A stretch of DNA of 64,000 bases from JADFNB01 sp036397455 (GCA_036397455.1 DASWIX010000076.1:105369-169368), one strand, 5' to 3'. Numbered from the stretch's first letter, positions 43,262-53,166 are shown. Program-made: numbers and translations. Notes: generated from the letters alone by a model not told the origin.

Positions 43262-46200
43262 AGTTGAGCCGAATCCGTATTACCGGATTCAAATCGTTTG
43301 CCGATTCCGTAGAACTGCCCTTCGATGAGGGGATGACCGCCATCGTCGGGCCGAACGGCTGTGGGAAGTCGAACGTATCCGATTCGGTCCGCTGGGTGTT
43401 GGGCGAACAGCGCGCACGGCTGCTCCGATCGCAGCGCATGGAAGAAGTGATCTTCCACGGTGCGGTCAGGCACCGGCCGGTCAACGTGGCCGAGGTGGCC
43501 CTCGTGTTCGACAACTCCGACGCCACCCTGCCGATCGCGTACAGCGAGGTCGAGGTCACGCGCCGCCTCTCGCGCAGCGGCCAGAGCGAATACCTGATCA
43601 ATCAGAGCCCGGTCCGGCTGCGGGACGTGCAGGACCTGCTCCGCGGGACGGGCCTCGGGAGCGACGCCGGGGTCGTGATCGAGGCGCAGATGATCGACCG
43701 GTTGTTGTCGGACAAGGCCGACGAACGCCGATCGCTCTTCGAAGAGGCCGCGGGCATCGGCCTGTATCGCGACCGCAAGACGAGCACCGAACGACAGTTG
43801 GCGCGGACCACCGACGATCTGCAGCGGCTCGACGACATCATCAACGAGGTCCAGCGTGAGGTGCGCAGCCTGGCGCGCCAGCGCGGCCGGGCGGAGCGCC
43901 ACGCCAAGTTCACGGCGGAACGCTTTGCGGTCGTGATGACGGTGGCGCGGCGCGATTTCAGCCGGATCACCGAACGCCGGGTGGAGTTGGACGGCACCAC
44001 GTCCGACCTCAGCGAGCGGCTGCCACGCGGTCGCGCGGCCATCGCCGCGCGGGAGCGGGACCGGGAAGCGGCGGTGCAGGCCCGCCACACCGCGGAGGCG
44101 CGGCGCTCGGAGATGGAGCGCCGACTCGCCGAGGCGCGGCTCGACGTGGAACGACTGGACGGTGAACTCCGCCTGGCGGAGGAACGCTTGCAGAACGCCT
44201 CCGCGCGAAAGGCGCGGGCGCAGAGCGAGCGCGCCGTCGCCGCGGAACGTGCCGCGCTGGCGGAGCGCGATCGCGACGCGGCGGCGACCGAACATGCCGC
44301 GGCCGCTGAGGCCCGCATTTCGGTGCAGACCGAACTCGATGTGCGCACGGCGCGGGAAGACGAGACGAAGGGACACCTGGTGGCGGCCCGGACCACCGTG
44401 CGCGAAACCGGTGAGCGGTTGCAGGAACTGGCGGAGCGCAGTCGCGCGCTGGCCGGCGAGCGGGTGTCGCTCGATCGAGACCTCACGGATCTCCGCACGG
44501 CGTCCGCCGAGGCCGGGCGCGTGCGCGCGGCGCGGCGCAGCGAACTGGACGCCGCGGAACGCCTGGTGCGGGACGTGCGTACGCAGGCCGACGAACGGCG
44601 CGAGGCCGATCGCGCGGCGGAGGCCGAGGTGGATCGCGCACGCCACGCCTTGGCGGCCGCGCGAGAACACGAAGAGGCGATCCGGTCGGAACGGCGGTCG
44701 GCCGAGGAGGGGTTGGCCCGATTCGCGACGCGGCGCGACGCACTCGAGCAGTTGGAACGCGACCGCGAGGGATTGGCACCGGCCGCCCGGGCGCTCCTGG
44801 AAGCCAGGGATCGGTTCGGGGTTGGCGCGGTGCTCGGCCCGTTGTCGGATTTCGTGCGGACCTCCCGCGCCGACGCGGAGCTCGCGGAGCGGTTGCTCGG
44901 TGAGTGGCTGCATGCGGTGCTGGTACGGGACCGGGCCGCCATCGATGCGATCCGCGCGTGGCACAGCGCCACCGAACTCGGATCGCTGGTGCTCCTGCCG
45001 GCCGCGGGACCTCTCCACGCCGGGGCGGGCGACATGCCCCTCCCCTTGACCGCGACCGGCCCCGGCGAGGCGTGGGCCCGGACGTTGCTGGCCGGTACCG
45101 ACGTGCTGGAGCCGGGTGGGGGCGCCCTCCAGCACGCCAACGGCGCCGTGGTGCTCGCGGGGTCGGGGACCAGCGCCGGGCCGTTGGCACGTCGCGCCGA
45201 TCTGGAGCACCTCAGCGACAACATCGACAACGCCCAACGGCGGGTGGAAATACTCGAGCAGCAGCAGCGTGAGGCCGGGCGGGCGCGCGCGGCCGCCGAG
45301 ACGCTGCTCGCGGAAGCCGCGGCCGGCGGAGAACGCGCACGCGCTGCCTTCCGCGACGCGCAGAGCGCCGTCGATGAATCGGCTCGGGTGCTGCAGCGGG
45401 TCCAGCGCGAATTGGCCGAAGCCGACGAGCGGTGCCGCCGTCTCGAGGAACATGTCGCGCAACGCACCGCCCGGCTGGCCGAAGTCGCCGGCGAGCTCGA
45501 CGGCACCGATGCCGACCACGCCAGGCTCGAGGCACAGCTCCACACCAGCCGGACGGCGCTGGCCGACGTCGAAGCGCAGCAGGAAACGGCGCGTGAACGG
45601 CGGGTCCACTGGCAGGTCGAGGAAGCGCAGGTCTCCGCCCGCGAGCAGGCGGCGCAAGAGCGGGCGGAACGCGCCGCGCAGACCATGGCGGCGGCCCGGG
45701 CGGAAATGGCGGCGCTGGATCGAGAACTGGGCGACATCGGCCGCGACAGCGAGGGCGTGGCCGAACAGCAGCAGCAACGGCGTGACACGCTCGCGGAGCG
45801 GCACGTGGCGATTCACGAGCTGGAAGCCGCGGTGGCGTCGGCGGTCACGGCGGTGGAGCAGGCCGACGCCCTGGTCGCACGGGCTGAACGGGCGATCGAG
45901 GAGGCGCGCACCGCGGCCGAGGCGTTGTCGGAACAATCGCACCGGATCGACATCGAACGCACGGAACTGGAAGGCAAACGCCTGGCCCTTGTCGAACGGA
46001 TCGAAGGCGAGTGGCACAAACCCATCCACGTGCTGCTCGATTCCGCCGAGGATGTCGCAGGCGACCTGGCCACGCTCCGCGAGCAGGCGACGCATCTCAG
46101 CGCCGAGATCGAGCGCATCGGTCCGGTCAATGCGCTGGCGGTGGAGGAACACGCCGAGGAAACCGCGCGGCTCGAGTTCCTGACCACGCAACGCGAGGAT

Positions 46201-46725
46201 CTGGTCGCCGCGCGCGACAAGTTGCGCGAGGCGCTGCGCGAGATCGAGCAGACGGCGCGGGCGATGTTCGTCGAGACGTTCGCCGCGATCCGGGACAACT
46301 TCCGCGAGGTGTTTCTGACCCTGTTCGAAGGCGGCGAATGCGACGTCCGCCTGGCCGATCCGAGCGATCCGCTGGGCAGTGAAATCGATATCAGCGCGGC
46401 CCCGCGCGGCAAGCGGACGCAGCGGATTCACCTCCTCTCGTCGGGTGAACGCGCGCTCGTCGCGATCTCCCTGTTGTTCGCCATCTATCTCACCAAGCCG
46501 AGCCCGTTTTGCCTGCTGGACGAGGTGGACGCGCCGCTCGACGACGCCAACGTCGTGCGGTTCATCCGGCTCATCAGCGAGTTCAAGCAGGACACCCAGT
46601 TCATCGTGATCACCCACAACCCGCGTACGATGCAGGTGGCGGACGCGGTGTATGGCATCACGATGCAGGAACCCGGGGTGTCCACGATCGTCGGCGTGCG
46701 GCTCGGGGAGCTCGGGGCCGTCTGA
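43258..46725 (+). CDS. smc: Chromosome partition protein SMC
   Basis: 1155 residues, normal length. Head N-part: ITGFKSFAD and Walker A GPNGCGKSNVSDSVRW. Two long antiparallel coiled coils (about 170-490 and 650-1010) flank a hinge near 500-640 (FGVGAVLGPLSDFVRT). Head C-part: signature loop LLSSGERALVAISLL and Walker B FCLLDEVDAPLDDANV. It forms the ATPase of the condensin complex with ScpA/ScpB. The signature reads LSSGE where LSGGE is canonical. The ATG overlaps the SPOR gene by 4 nt. Antisense frames across it are shadows. Confidence 0.97.
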   Translation: MKLSRIRITGFKSFADSVELPFDEGMTAIVGPNGCGKSNVSDSVRWVLGEQRARLLRSQRMEEVIFHGAVRHRPVNVAEVALVFDNSDATLPIAYSEVEVTRRLSRSGQSEYLINQSPVRLRDVQDLLRGTGLGSDAGVVIEAQMIDRLLSDKADERRSLFEEAAGIGLYRDRKTSTERQLARTTDDLQRLDDIINEVQREVRSLARQRGRAERHAKFTAERFAVVMTVARRDFSRITERRVELDGTTSDLSERLPRGRAAIAARERDREAAVQARHTAEARRSEMERRLAEARLDVERLDGELRLAEERLQNASARKARAQSERAVAAERAALAERDRDAAATEHAAAAEARISVQTELDVRTAREDETKGHLVAARTTVRETGERLQELAERSRALAGERVSLDRDLTDLRTASAEAGRVRAARRSELDAAERLVRDVRTQADERREADRAAEAEVDRARHALAAAREHEEAIRSERRSAEEGLARFATRRDALEQLERDREGLAPAARALLEARDRFGVGAVLGPLSDFVRTSRADAELAERLLGEWLHAVLVRDRAAIDAIRAWHSATELGSLVLLPAAGPLHAGAGDMPLPLTATGPGEAWARTLLAGTDVLEPGGGALQHANGAVVLAGSGTSAGPLARRADLEHLSDNIDNAQRRVEILEQQQREAGRARAAAETLLAEAAAGGERARAAFRDAQSAVDESARVLQRVQRELAEADERCRRLEEHVAQRTARLAEVAGELDGTDADHARLEAQLHTSRTALADVEAQQETARERRVHWQVEEAQVSAREQAAQERAERAAQTMAAARAEMAALDRELGDIGRDSEGVAEQQQQRRDTLAERHVAIHELEAAVASAVTAVEQADALVARAERAIEEARTAAEALSEQSHRIDIERTELEGKRLALVERIEGEWHKPIHVLLDSAEDVAGDLATLREQATHLSAEIERIGPVNALAVEEHAEETARLEFLTTQREDLVAARDKLREALREIEQTARAMFVETFAAIRDNFREVFLTLFEGGECDVRLADPSDPLGSEIDISAAPRGKRTQRIHLLSSGERALVAISLLFAIYLTKPSPFCLLDEVDAPLDDANVVRFIRLISEFKQDTQFIVITHNPRTMQVADAVYGITMQEPGVSTIVGVRLGELGAV

Positions 46726-48998
46726 CGGCGAGACGGATCGGGAGCCTCGTGCTGGGGTGCAGCCTGAGTTGGGGCGCCGCGGCATGGGCACAACGCCCGA
46801 CGGTCACGCCGGCGTTGCAGCGGTTGATGGCGCGGGATACCGCGCTCGCGGTGTGGCTGTTCGTGCGACCCTCGTTCACCCTCGAGCACGTCGCCGCCGA
46901 CGTACGGGACGAGGGCGGCACGGTACGACGATCCAGCACGTGGCTCCATGCCCTCTCGGCCACCGTGTCGACCGCGGCGTTGCGGCGCATGCAGGCGTCA
47001 CCGTCCCTGCGCCATGTCCAGCCGGTCCGCCGGTTTGTCCGTGCGTTGCGCGATCCGCCGCGCGTGTCCGCGTTCCCGCTGTTCGCGCCACAACAGGATT
47101 CCGGGTTCGGCGCGTCGGCCACGCCGCTGCGGCGTCTCAACTTGTTCCCACTCATCGATCGCGGCTTCCGCGGTTCCGGGGTGCGCATCGCGGTATTCGA
47201 CACGGGCTTCGAGACCGAGCTGCCGTTGTTCGCCGGTGCTACCATCGGGGCCCAGTACGATTTCGTGTTCAACGACTCCATCGTGCGCAACCAGGTCAAC
47301 GACGTCATCAACGCCTCGACCCATGGCACGAGTGTCTGGTCGCTGCTGGCGGCGAACGCGCCCGACACGCTCGTCGGCGTCGCGCCCGATGCAACCTTCC
47401 TGCTCGCCAAGACGGAAGACGTGCCCCGCGAAATCCGGATGGAGGAAGACAATTTCGTCGCGGCACTCGAATGGGCGGACTCGATCGGGGTCGACATCGT
47501 CACCGCGAGCGTCGGCTACAAGACCTTCGACGACCTCACCGGCTACCCCCCCGCCGACATGACCGGCGATATCGCCGTCACGACCGTGGCGGCCGATCTC
47601 GCCGCTCGACGGGGGATTCTCGTGCTCACGTCGGTCGGCAATGACGGTCCCGGGGTCACCTCGTTACAAACACCGGCCGATGGCGACTCCGTCGTCGCCG
47701 TCGGCGCCGAGGACTCCCTCGGCGTCGTGGCCGACTTCAGCGCCCGCGGACCCACCGCCGACGGACGAGTGAAACCCGACCTCTCCGGTCCCGGGGTTGC
47801 CGTGCTGGTCGCGATTCCCGGGGGGGGATCCCACACCTTCAGTCGCGCGAGCGGCACATCGTTCAGTACCCCGCTCGTCGCCGGCACCGCGGCGTTGTTC
47901 AAGGAAGTACATCCGGCATACCAGCCGATCGACATCCTCGACGCGTTGCGTGCCAGCGCCGACCAGCACGACGCGCCCGACAACGCCCGGGGCTGGGGCC
48001 GCCCCGACGGAACGGCCGCCGTCTCCTTCCCGCGGGGCCTGCAGGTCGTGACGCCCGACACCACGGTGTTCGACGCCGTCACGCCGACCTTCGTCTGGAC
48101 CGTGCCCGATGTGCCGGCGTTCGCCCAGCCGCTGGTCTATCATCTGCGCGTGGCACGGGACACGGCGTTCACCACGTTCCTGCTCGACACGACGCTCACC
48201 GATACGAGCGTCACGGTGTTGACGCCTCAACGGCCGGGGGAGGTCGTCGTGTTCGATCTGCAGGCGACCACGCCCGACACCGTCTCGGTCTCAACCGGTC
48301 CGAGCGACCCGATCGTCGCGCCCGAGTGGGTGGAACTGTTGACTCTCAACGACGCGGGCGGCATCACGATCAGGGACTTCCGTCCCCGGCTCACCTGGTC
48401 GTCGCCGGCGGTGGCGACACCGCCAGGCCCTTTTACGTTCGATCTGGCCATCATCCGATCCACCGATGGGGAAATCGAGGTCGAGGTCGCCGGGCTCGAC
48501 TCGACGGCGTTTACGCCAACCGCCGATCTCGAACGCAACACGCCGTACCGCTGGCGGGTGATCGCGCGGCTGGGAACCGACAGCGTGGTCACCACCAGCC
48601 TGGGAACCTTCGTGATCGTGGATGATTCGGCACCACTCATCACGACCTTGTTCCAGAATTTCCCCAACCCGTTTCCCAACCCCGCGATCGGCCGCACGAC
48701 CACCTGCATCTGGTTCGATATCGCCACCGAAGGCGTGGTCAGGCTGGAGATTCTCGATATCCGGGGACACGTGATGCGGCGACTCGTCCCGGGAGACGGC
48801 TTGGGCCCCTTCCTCCGCCCCGGCCGGTTCGGCCGGCCACCGACCGGAGACGGCGTCGGACGGTGCGACGCGCGCCTCGAGTGGGACGGGACCGACGCGG
48901 ACGGACACCCGGTGCCGGCCGGCATCTACTTGATCAAACTGCAGACACCCGACGGGACGTTCTTCAAGCGGATCGTTTACCGCGGAACGGGTCCCTAG
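46722..48998 (+). CDS. Secreted subtilisin-like S8 protease with FlgD-like tail
   Basis: About 758 residues. A signal peptide ends at AAAWAQ. The triad is visible: Asp in VRIAVFDTGF, His in STHGTSVWSL, Ser in ASGTSFSTPLVAG. Residues about 460-660 hold Ig/FN3-like repeats. The C-terminus (QNFPNPFPNP, VRLEILDIRGHVMR, WDGTDADGHPVPAGIYLIKL) is FlgD/T9SS-CTD-like. The start is debatable: GTG 46749 leaves a signal peptide without positive charge, while CTG 46722 supplies Arg-Arg and overlaps the smc stop as CTGA, so I prefer the CTG. It follows smc directly. Confidence 0.82.
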   Translation: MTARRIGSLVLGCSLSWGAAAWAQRPTVTPALQRLMARDTALAVWLFVRPSFTLEHVAADVRDEGGTVRRSSTWLHALSATVSTAALRRMQASPSLRHVQPVRRFVRALRDPPRVSAFPLFAPQQDSGFGASATPLRRLNLFPLIDRGFRGSGVRIAVFDTGFETELPLFAGATIGAQYDFVFNDSIVRNQVNDVINASTHGTSVWSLLAANAPDTLVGVAPDATFLLAKTEDVPREIRMEEDNFVAALEWADSIGVDIVTASVGYKTFDDLTGYPPADMTGDIAVTTVAADLAARRGILVLTSVGNDGPGVTSLQTPADGDSVVAVGAEDSLGVVADFSARGPTADGRVKPDLSGPGVAVLVAIPGGGSHTFSRASGTSFSTPLVAGTAALFKEVHPAYQPIDILDALRASADQHDAPDNARGWGRPDGTAAVSFPRGLQVVTPDTTVFDAVTPTFVWTVPDVPAFAQPLVYHLRVARDTAFTTFLLDTTLTDTSVTVLTPQRPGEVVVFDLQATTPDTVSVSTGPSDPIVAPEWVELLTLNDAGGITIRDFRPRLTWSSPAVATPPGPFTFDLAIIRSTDGEIEVEVAGLDSTAFTPTADLERNTPYRWRVIARLGTDSVVTTSLGTFVIVDDSAPLITTLFQNFPNPFPNPAIGRTTTCIWFDIATEGVVRLEILDIRGHVMRRLVPGDGLGPFLRPGRFGRPPTGDGVGRCDARLEWDGTDADGHPVPAGIYLIKLQTPDGTFFKRIVYRGTGP

Positions 48999-48999
48999 C

Positions 49000-49764
49000 A
49001 TGCGACTGCGTGTCCTTGGGAGCGGGACCGTGACCCCGTCCGCCGAGCGAACGGCCGCCGCCCATTGGGTCGAGGCCGGCGCCGCGCGGATTCTGCTCGA
49101 TTGTGGCGCGGGCACGCTGCACCGGGCCGCGCAGTTTGGCGTCGCCTGGCCGTCGATGACGCACGTGGCCATCACCCACTTCCACGTCGACCACTGGGGC
49201 GAGTTGCCGCATTTGGTGTTTGCCATGCGGTGGGGCGTCGAGCCCGCCCGCCGCGAGCCCCTCACGTTGATCGGTCCGGTGGGGTTTCGCCGGCGGCTGG
49301 AACACCTCGCCCGCGGGTTGGGCGAGTGGCTGCTGGACCCCGGATACCCGCTGGAACTCGTGGAACTCGATCACGGCACTGCACTGGACCTGACGGACGA
49401 CGTGGTGCTGGAGGCCCACGCCACGGAACACGGCGACCACAGTATCGCGTTTGCCATCCGGCACGGTGCGGTGCGGCTGGTGTACACAGGCGATACGGGA
49501 CCGAGTGACGCGTTGTCCGCTTGGGCGCGCCATTGCTCGTTGCTGCTGGCGGAGTGTTCCCTGCCCGCGGATCGCGCCATCGCGATACATTTAACCCCCG
49601 AGCGGGCCGGGACGTTGGCACGGGACGCGGAGGCGGCGCGGTTGGTGCTCACGCATTTCTACCCATCGGTGGAACGCGTAGACCCGGCAGCGATCGCGGG
49701 ACGCATCTTCGCCGGTCCCGTCGTTGCGGCGGCGGACGGCGATGCCTTCACAATCGAGGCGTAA
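49000..49764 (+). CDS. MBL-fold hydrolase, RNase Z-like
   Basis: 254 residues, ATG one nucleotide after the previous stop. The metallo-beta-lactamase fold shows GSGTVTPSAERTAA, the metal site ITHFHVDHWGELPHL (HxHxDH), the further ligand VYTGDTGPSD and LTHFYPS with a late His. The layout suits the RNase Z/ElaC superfamily of phosphodiesterase-like enzymes. Whether the substrate is tRNA 3' ends, cyclic nucleotides or something else cannot be read from sequence. No signal peptide is present. Confidence 0.85.
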   Translation: MRLRVLGSGTVTPSAERTAAAHWVEAGAARILLDCGAGTLHRAAQFGVAWPSMTHVAITHFHVDHWGELPHLVFAMRWGVEPARREPLTLIGPVGFRRRLEHLARGLGEWLLDPGYPLELVELDHGTALDLTDDVVLEAHATEHGDHSIAFAIRHGAVRLVYTGDTGPSDALSAWARHCSLLLAECSLPADRAIAIHLTPERAGTLARDAEAARLVLTHFYPSVERVDPAAIAGRIFAGPVVAAADGDAFTIEA

Positions 49765-49770
49765 CGAAAC

Positions 49771-50820
49771 ATGCTGATCGTCATGCGGCACGACGCGTCG
49801 GAAGTCGAAATCCAACGCGTGGTCGATACCATCGCGGACCTGGGGTATCAGGCGCGCCCGATGCCGGGCGCACAGCGCACCGCCGTCGGCCTGGTCGGCA
49901 ACGACGGCCGGGTGGACGCCGCCCGGTTGGCCGCACTGTCGGGTGTCAAGGAGATCATCCACGTCACCCAGCCGTACAAGCAGGTGTCGCGCGAGTGGCG
50001 ACCCGACCCAACGGTCGTCCGGCTCGCCGGCGGTCTCGCGATCGGAAACACGGATGTGGTGGTCATTGCGGGTCCCTGTTCGGTCGAATCGGAACGGCAG
50101 TTGATCGAAGCGGCGCACCGCGTCCGCGACGCCGGCGCCTCGATGTTGCGCGGCGGGGCATTCAAACCGCGCACGTCGCCCTATTCGTTTCAGGGATTGG
50201 GACTCGACGGATTGAAACTCCTCGCGCAGGCGCGCGAGGAGACCGGCCTGTTGATCGTGACCGAGGCGGTCGATCCCGAGGGCGTCGACCTCGTCGCCGA
50301 GTACGCCGACGTGATACAGATCGGTGCGCGGAACATGCAGAACTTTTCGGTGCTCAAGCGGGCGGGCCGCGCCGGCAAACCGGTCCTGTTGAAACGCGGA
50401 CCGGCGGCGACCATCACGGAGTTGCTCCTGTCGGCGGAATACCTGCTGGCGGAGGGGAACCACGACGTGATTTTGTGCGAGCGCGGCATCCGCGGGTTCG
50501 ACTCCGCTACTCGCAATGTCTTTGACCTCACGGCGATCCCGGTGGTCAAGGAACTGACGCATCTGCCCATCATCGCCGACCCGAGCCACGGCACCGGACG
50601 GCGCGACATGGTGATCCCGATGGCGCGCGCCGCCATCGCGGCCGGGGCGGACGGCATCATGGTCGAGGTGCACCCGCATCCCGAGCGCGCGCTGTCCGAC
50701 GGCGCGCAGAGCCTCTATCCCGAGCAGTTCGCCTCGCTGATCCGGGAGGCGGCCGTCATCGCCCATGCCATCGGGCGCACGCTGGCACCGCCACTCCCAC
50801 TGCCCGCGCGCCGTGGCTGA
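49771..50820 (+). CDS. aroF: 3-deoxy-7-phosphoheptulonate synthase, type I beta
   Basis: 349 residues. The first 75 residues form the ferredoxin-like regulatory domain of the I-beta class (VRHD-type MLIVMRHDASEVEIQRVV), which in Thermotoga mediates Tyr/Phe feedback inhibition. The TIM barrel has VVIAGPCSVESERQL, MLRGGAFKPRTSPYSFQG, IGARNMQNF, LLKRGPAATI and the metal-site DPSHGTGRRDMV. It starts the shikimate pathway by condensing PEP and erythrose 4-phosphate. The stop overlaps lolA by 8 nt. Confidence 0.96.
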   Translation: MLIVMRHDASEVEIQRVVDTIADLGYQARPMPGAQRTAVGLVGNDGRVDAARLAALSGVKEIIHVTQPYKQVSREWRPDPTVVRLAGGLAIGNTDVVVIAGPCSVESERQLIEAAHRVRDAGASMLRGGAFKPRTSPYSFQGLGLDGLKLLAQAREETGLLIVTEAVDPEGVDLVAEYADVIQIGARNMQNFSVLKRAGRAGKPVLLKRGPAATITELLLSAEYLLAEGNHDVILCERGIRGFDSATRNVFDLTAIPVVKELTHLPIIADPSHGTGRRDMVIPMARAAIAAGADGIMVEVHPHPERALSDGAQSLYPEQFASLIREAAVIAHAIGRTLAPPLPLPARRG

Positions 50821-51487
50821 CACCCGCCGCCGCCGCGCGGTCGCGACGTCCCTGACGGTGGCGGCGCTCGCCGTCACGGGCCGCGTCGCGACCGCCCAGG
50901 ATACGATGGCCGCTCTCACGCGCGCCCAGGGAGCCTATGAGGCCATCAGCAGCCTGCGCGCCAATTTTCGCCAGACGATCTCCAACCCGATGCTTGGGGA
51001 CCCGGAGATCACGCACGGTGTGTTGTTCCTCCTGAAGCCCGACCGTTTCGCGATGCGGTTCGCTGAGCCCGCCGGCGATCGCGTGGTGGCGGACGGCGAA
51101 TGGCTCTGGGCGTACACACCGAGCACGGTACCCAACCAGGTGATCAAGCAGCCGATCCCCAGCACGGGTACGGCCACACCGAACATCTTCGCGCAGTTCG
51201 TCGACCGACCGCTCGATCGCTACGAGGCGACGTACGGCGGACCCGAGACGATCGACGGCGATCCCGTGGACGTCGTGCGCCTGATTCCGTTGCAGGGGGA
51301 GCTCGGGTTTCGCCAGGCGACCATCGCGATCTCGACGCGTACCGGGCTGCTGCGACGACTCGCGCTGGTAGAGGACTCGGGTCAGCGCCGCACCATCGTG
51401 CTGCACGACATCGAGCCAGGCGCCGCGATTCCGCGGGCCGAGGTTACGTTTGTGGTACCACGGGGTGCGAAGGTCGTCACCCCGTAA
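50813..51487 (+). CDS. lolA: Outer-membrane lipoprotein carrier LolA
   Basis: 224 residues from GTG 50813, preferred because it gives a short signal peptide (RRRRA, then a hydrophobic stretch, cut at ATAQ) with no extra residues. The mature part follows LolA/LolA-like proteins: ISSLRANFRQTISNP, GVLFLLKPDRFAMRF, DGEWLWAYTPS and the C-terminal strand pattern. LolA ferries lipoproteins through the periplasm to the outer membrane, which fits the many predicted lipoproteins here. No lolB is seen in the window. Confidence 0.9.
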   Translation: MADTRRRRAVATSLTVAALAVTGRVATAQDTMAALTRAQGAYEAISSLRANFRQTISNPMLGDPEITHGVLFLLKPDRFAMRFAEPAGDRVVADGEWLWAYTPSTVPNQVIKQPIPSTGTATPNIFAQFVDRPLDRYEATYGGPETIDGDPVDVVRLIPLQGELGFRQATIAISTRTGLLRRLALVEDSGQRRTIVLHDIEPGAAIPRAEVTFVVPRGAKVVTP

Positions 51488-51569
51488 GCCACCCGCAGCA
51501 CCGCTTCCCGGCCGCCGGGCCGGCACAGGAGGCAGGCAACTCCGGTGACGCGTAACCGCGCTCGACCTG

Positions 51570-52646
51570 ATGTCTGCTGACGGACACCGTGCACGTCTGC
51601 GCGGCGTGCTGATCGGTACAGCCGTCGGCGACGCGCTCGGACTCCCCGCCGAAGGACTCTCCCGCGGTCGCGTTGAGCGCTGGTTCGGCGATCGCTGGGA
51701 ACATCGCCTGCTGTTCGGGCACGGGATGGTCAGCGATGACACCGATCACACCGTGTTCGTCGCCCAGAGTCTCCTGGCGCATCCGGACTCCGCCAAGCGT
51801 TTCGCCGGCCGACTGGGTTGGGCGCTGCGCGGCTGGCTCCTGTCGCTGCCCGCCGGGATCGGTTTCGCGACGTTCCGCGCCATCCTCCGCCTGTGGATCG
51901 GGTTCCCGTCCTCGAAGAGCGGCGTGCGGTCGGCCGGGAACGGCCCGGCGATGCGGGCGGCTCCCATCGGCGTGTTCTTCGCGAACGATCCGATCACGCG
52001 GATCCGCTACACCCGCGCCGCGACCACCATCACACACACCGATCCGCGCGCCTTCACCGGGGCGAACGCCGTGGCGGCGATCGCCGCGCTCGCGACAGGT
52101 GCCGATCGCGAGGTGCATCCGGCCCTCGATGACGTCGTCTCCGTGCTGCGCGCCGCCGGTGACGTGCGTGACGCCGAGTGGCCCGGCCTGGTCGATCGGT
52201 TCCGGGACGCGGCCGCGCGCCAGATCGGCGTCGATGCGTTCGCCGACGAACTCGGCCTCGAGCACGGCGTGACCGGCTACGTCCACCACACGGTCCCCGT
52301 GGCCGTATACGCCTGGTATCGCCACTACGGCGACTTCGAGTCGACGCTCGTGGCGATCCTGAGTTGCGGCGGCGATACCGATACCACCGGCGCGATCGCC
52401 GGCGCGCTGGCCGGTGCCGTGGTGGGTGATCACCATATCCCGGCCAAGTGGGTGCGTGGGATCATCGACTGGCCCCGCGGCGTTGGCCTGCTGCGCGCAA
52501 TAGCCGCGCGCATGGCCGCGGCAAAAGAAGACCGCACGAGCAGCCGGCCGGTGCGTTACTTCGTTCCCGGCTGCCTCGTGCGGAATCTGGTGTTCCTGGC
52601 CGTGGTGTTACTGCACGGCCTCAGGCGGATGGCTCCGCCCTACTAG
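51570..52646 (+). CDS. ADP-ribosylglycohydrolase family protein
   Basis: 358 residues. The all-helical fold of the DraG/ARH family is marked by GVLIGTAVGDALGLPAEGL, the Mg-binding SDDTDHTVF and the C-terminal metal motif SCGGDTDTTGAIAGALAG. These enzymes remove ADP-ribose from proteins or nucleic acids; the substrate here is unknown. A C-terminal hydrophobic stretch (VRNLVFLAVVLLHGL) could be a membrane anchor. It is the last gene of the plus-strand run and converges on a lipoprotein gene 7 nt away. Confidence 0.88.
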   Translation: MSADGHRARLRGVLIGTAVGDALGLPAEGLSRGRVERWFGDRWEHRLLFGHGMVSDDTDHTVFVAQSLLAHPDSAKRFAGRLGWALRGWLLSLPAGIGFATFRAILRLWIGFPSSKSGVRSAGNGPAMRAAPIGVFFANDPITRIRYTRAATTITHTDPRAFTGANAVAAIAALATGADREVHPALDDVVSVLRAAGDVRDAEWPGLVDRFRDAAARQIGVDAFADELGLEHGVTGYVHHTVPVAVYAWYRHYGDFESTLVAILSCGGDTDTTGAIAGALAGAVVGDHHIPAKWVRGIIDWPRGVGLLRAIAARMAAAKEDRTSSRPVRYFVPGCLVRNLVFLAVVLLHGLRRMAPPY

Positions 52647-52653
52647 CGCGGCG

Positions 52654-53166
52654 CTACTGGCAGCCTCCCCGCGTCCCCCCATCCGGCGGGTTCGTGATGC
52701 TGCACGTCCCGTTCCGGCCGTCGTCGGTCTTCCAGGTGAGCGAGCCGCTCGCGAGGATCGGTGCCGAGATACCGACGTCCTTCGTGATCGTGAGGGTCCC
52801 GTTCAACGTGATGTCCAGTTCCAACAGACTGTCTCCGTCGTTGTCCACGGAAACCACGCAGTCGGTCGCGACCGCGGTCACGTTGTACCCCTCGAAAATG
52901 CTGTTCGGATCATCGATGACGGTCCCGCTGATCGCGACGCTCCCCTCGTCGAAGCCGCATGTATTGACCGTGCTGACCGCACCCGGGTCCTGGGACCCCA
53001 GTGCGATATGCGTGGCGCCGACGAGCTCGAACCAGATGTCTTCCTGCTCGGTCGTGTTGAGCGTCCCGGTCGGGCCGCTCGGCTCCCCGCAAGCCACCAC
53101 GGCCATGAGGATGCCGGCGGCGAGTGCCGCGGGTGTGCGCGTGCGGTTGGGGCGGGCGTGTTGCAT
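52654..53166 (-). CDS. Hypothetical lipoprotein
   Basis: 170 residues with a lipoprotein signal ending MAVVAC. The mature part is Asp/Thr/Gly-rich and beta-like (TVNTCGFDEGSVAISGTV, SLLELDITLNGTLTITKDV). Four later cysteines may form disulfides. I recognise no family. The ATG at 53166 is followed by few competing starts. The 190 nt up to the amidase gene hold nothing obvious. Confidence 0.7.
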   Translation of the reverse strand: MQHARPNRTRTPAALAAGILMAVVACGEPSGPTGTLNTTEQEDIWFELVGATHIALGSQDPGAVSTVNTCGFDEGSVAISGTVIDDPNSIFEGYNVTAVATDCVVSVDNDGDSLLELDITLNGTLTITKDVGISAPILASGSLTWKTDDGRNGTCSITNPPDGGTRGGCQ

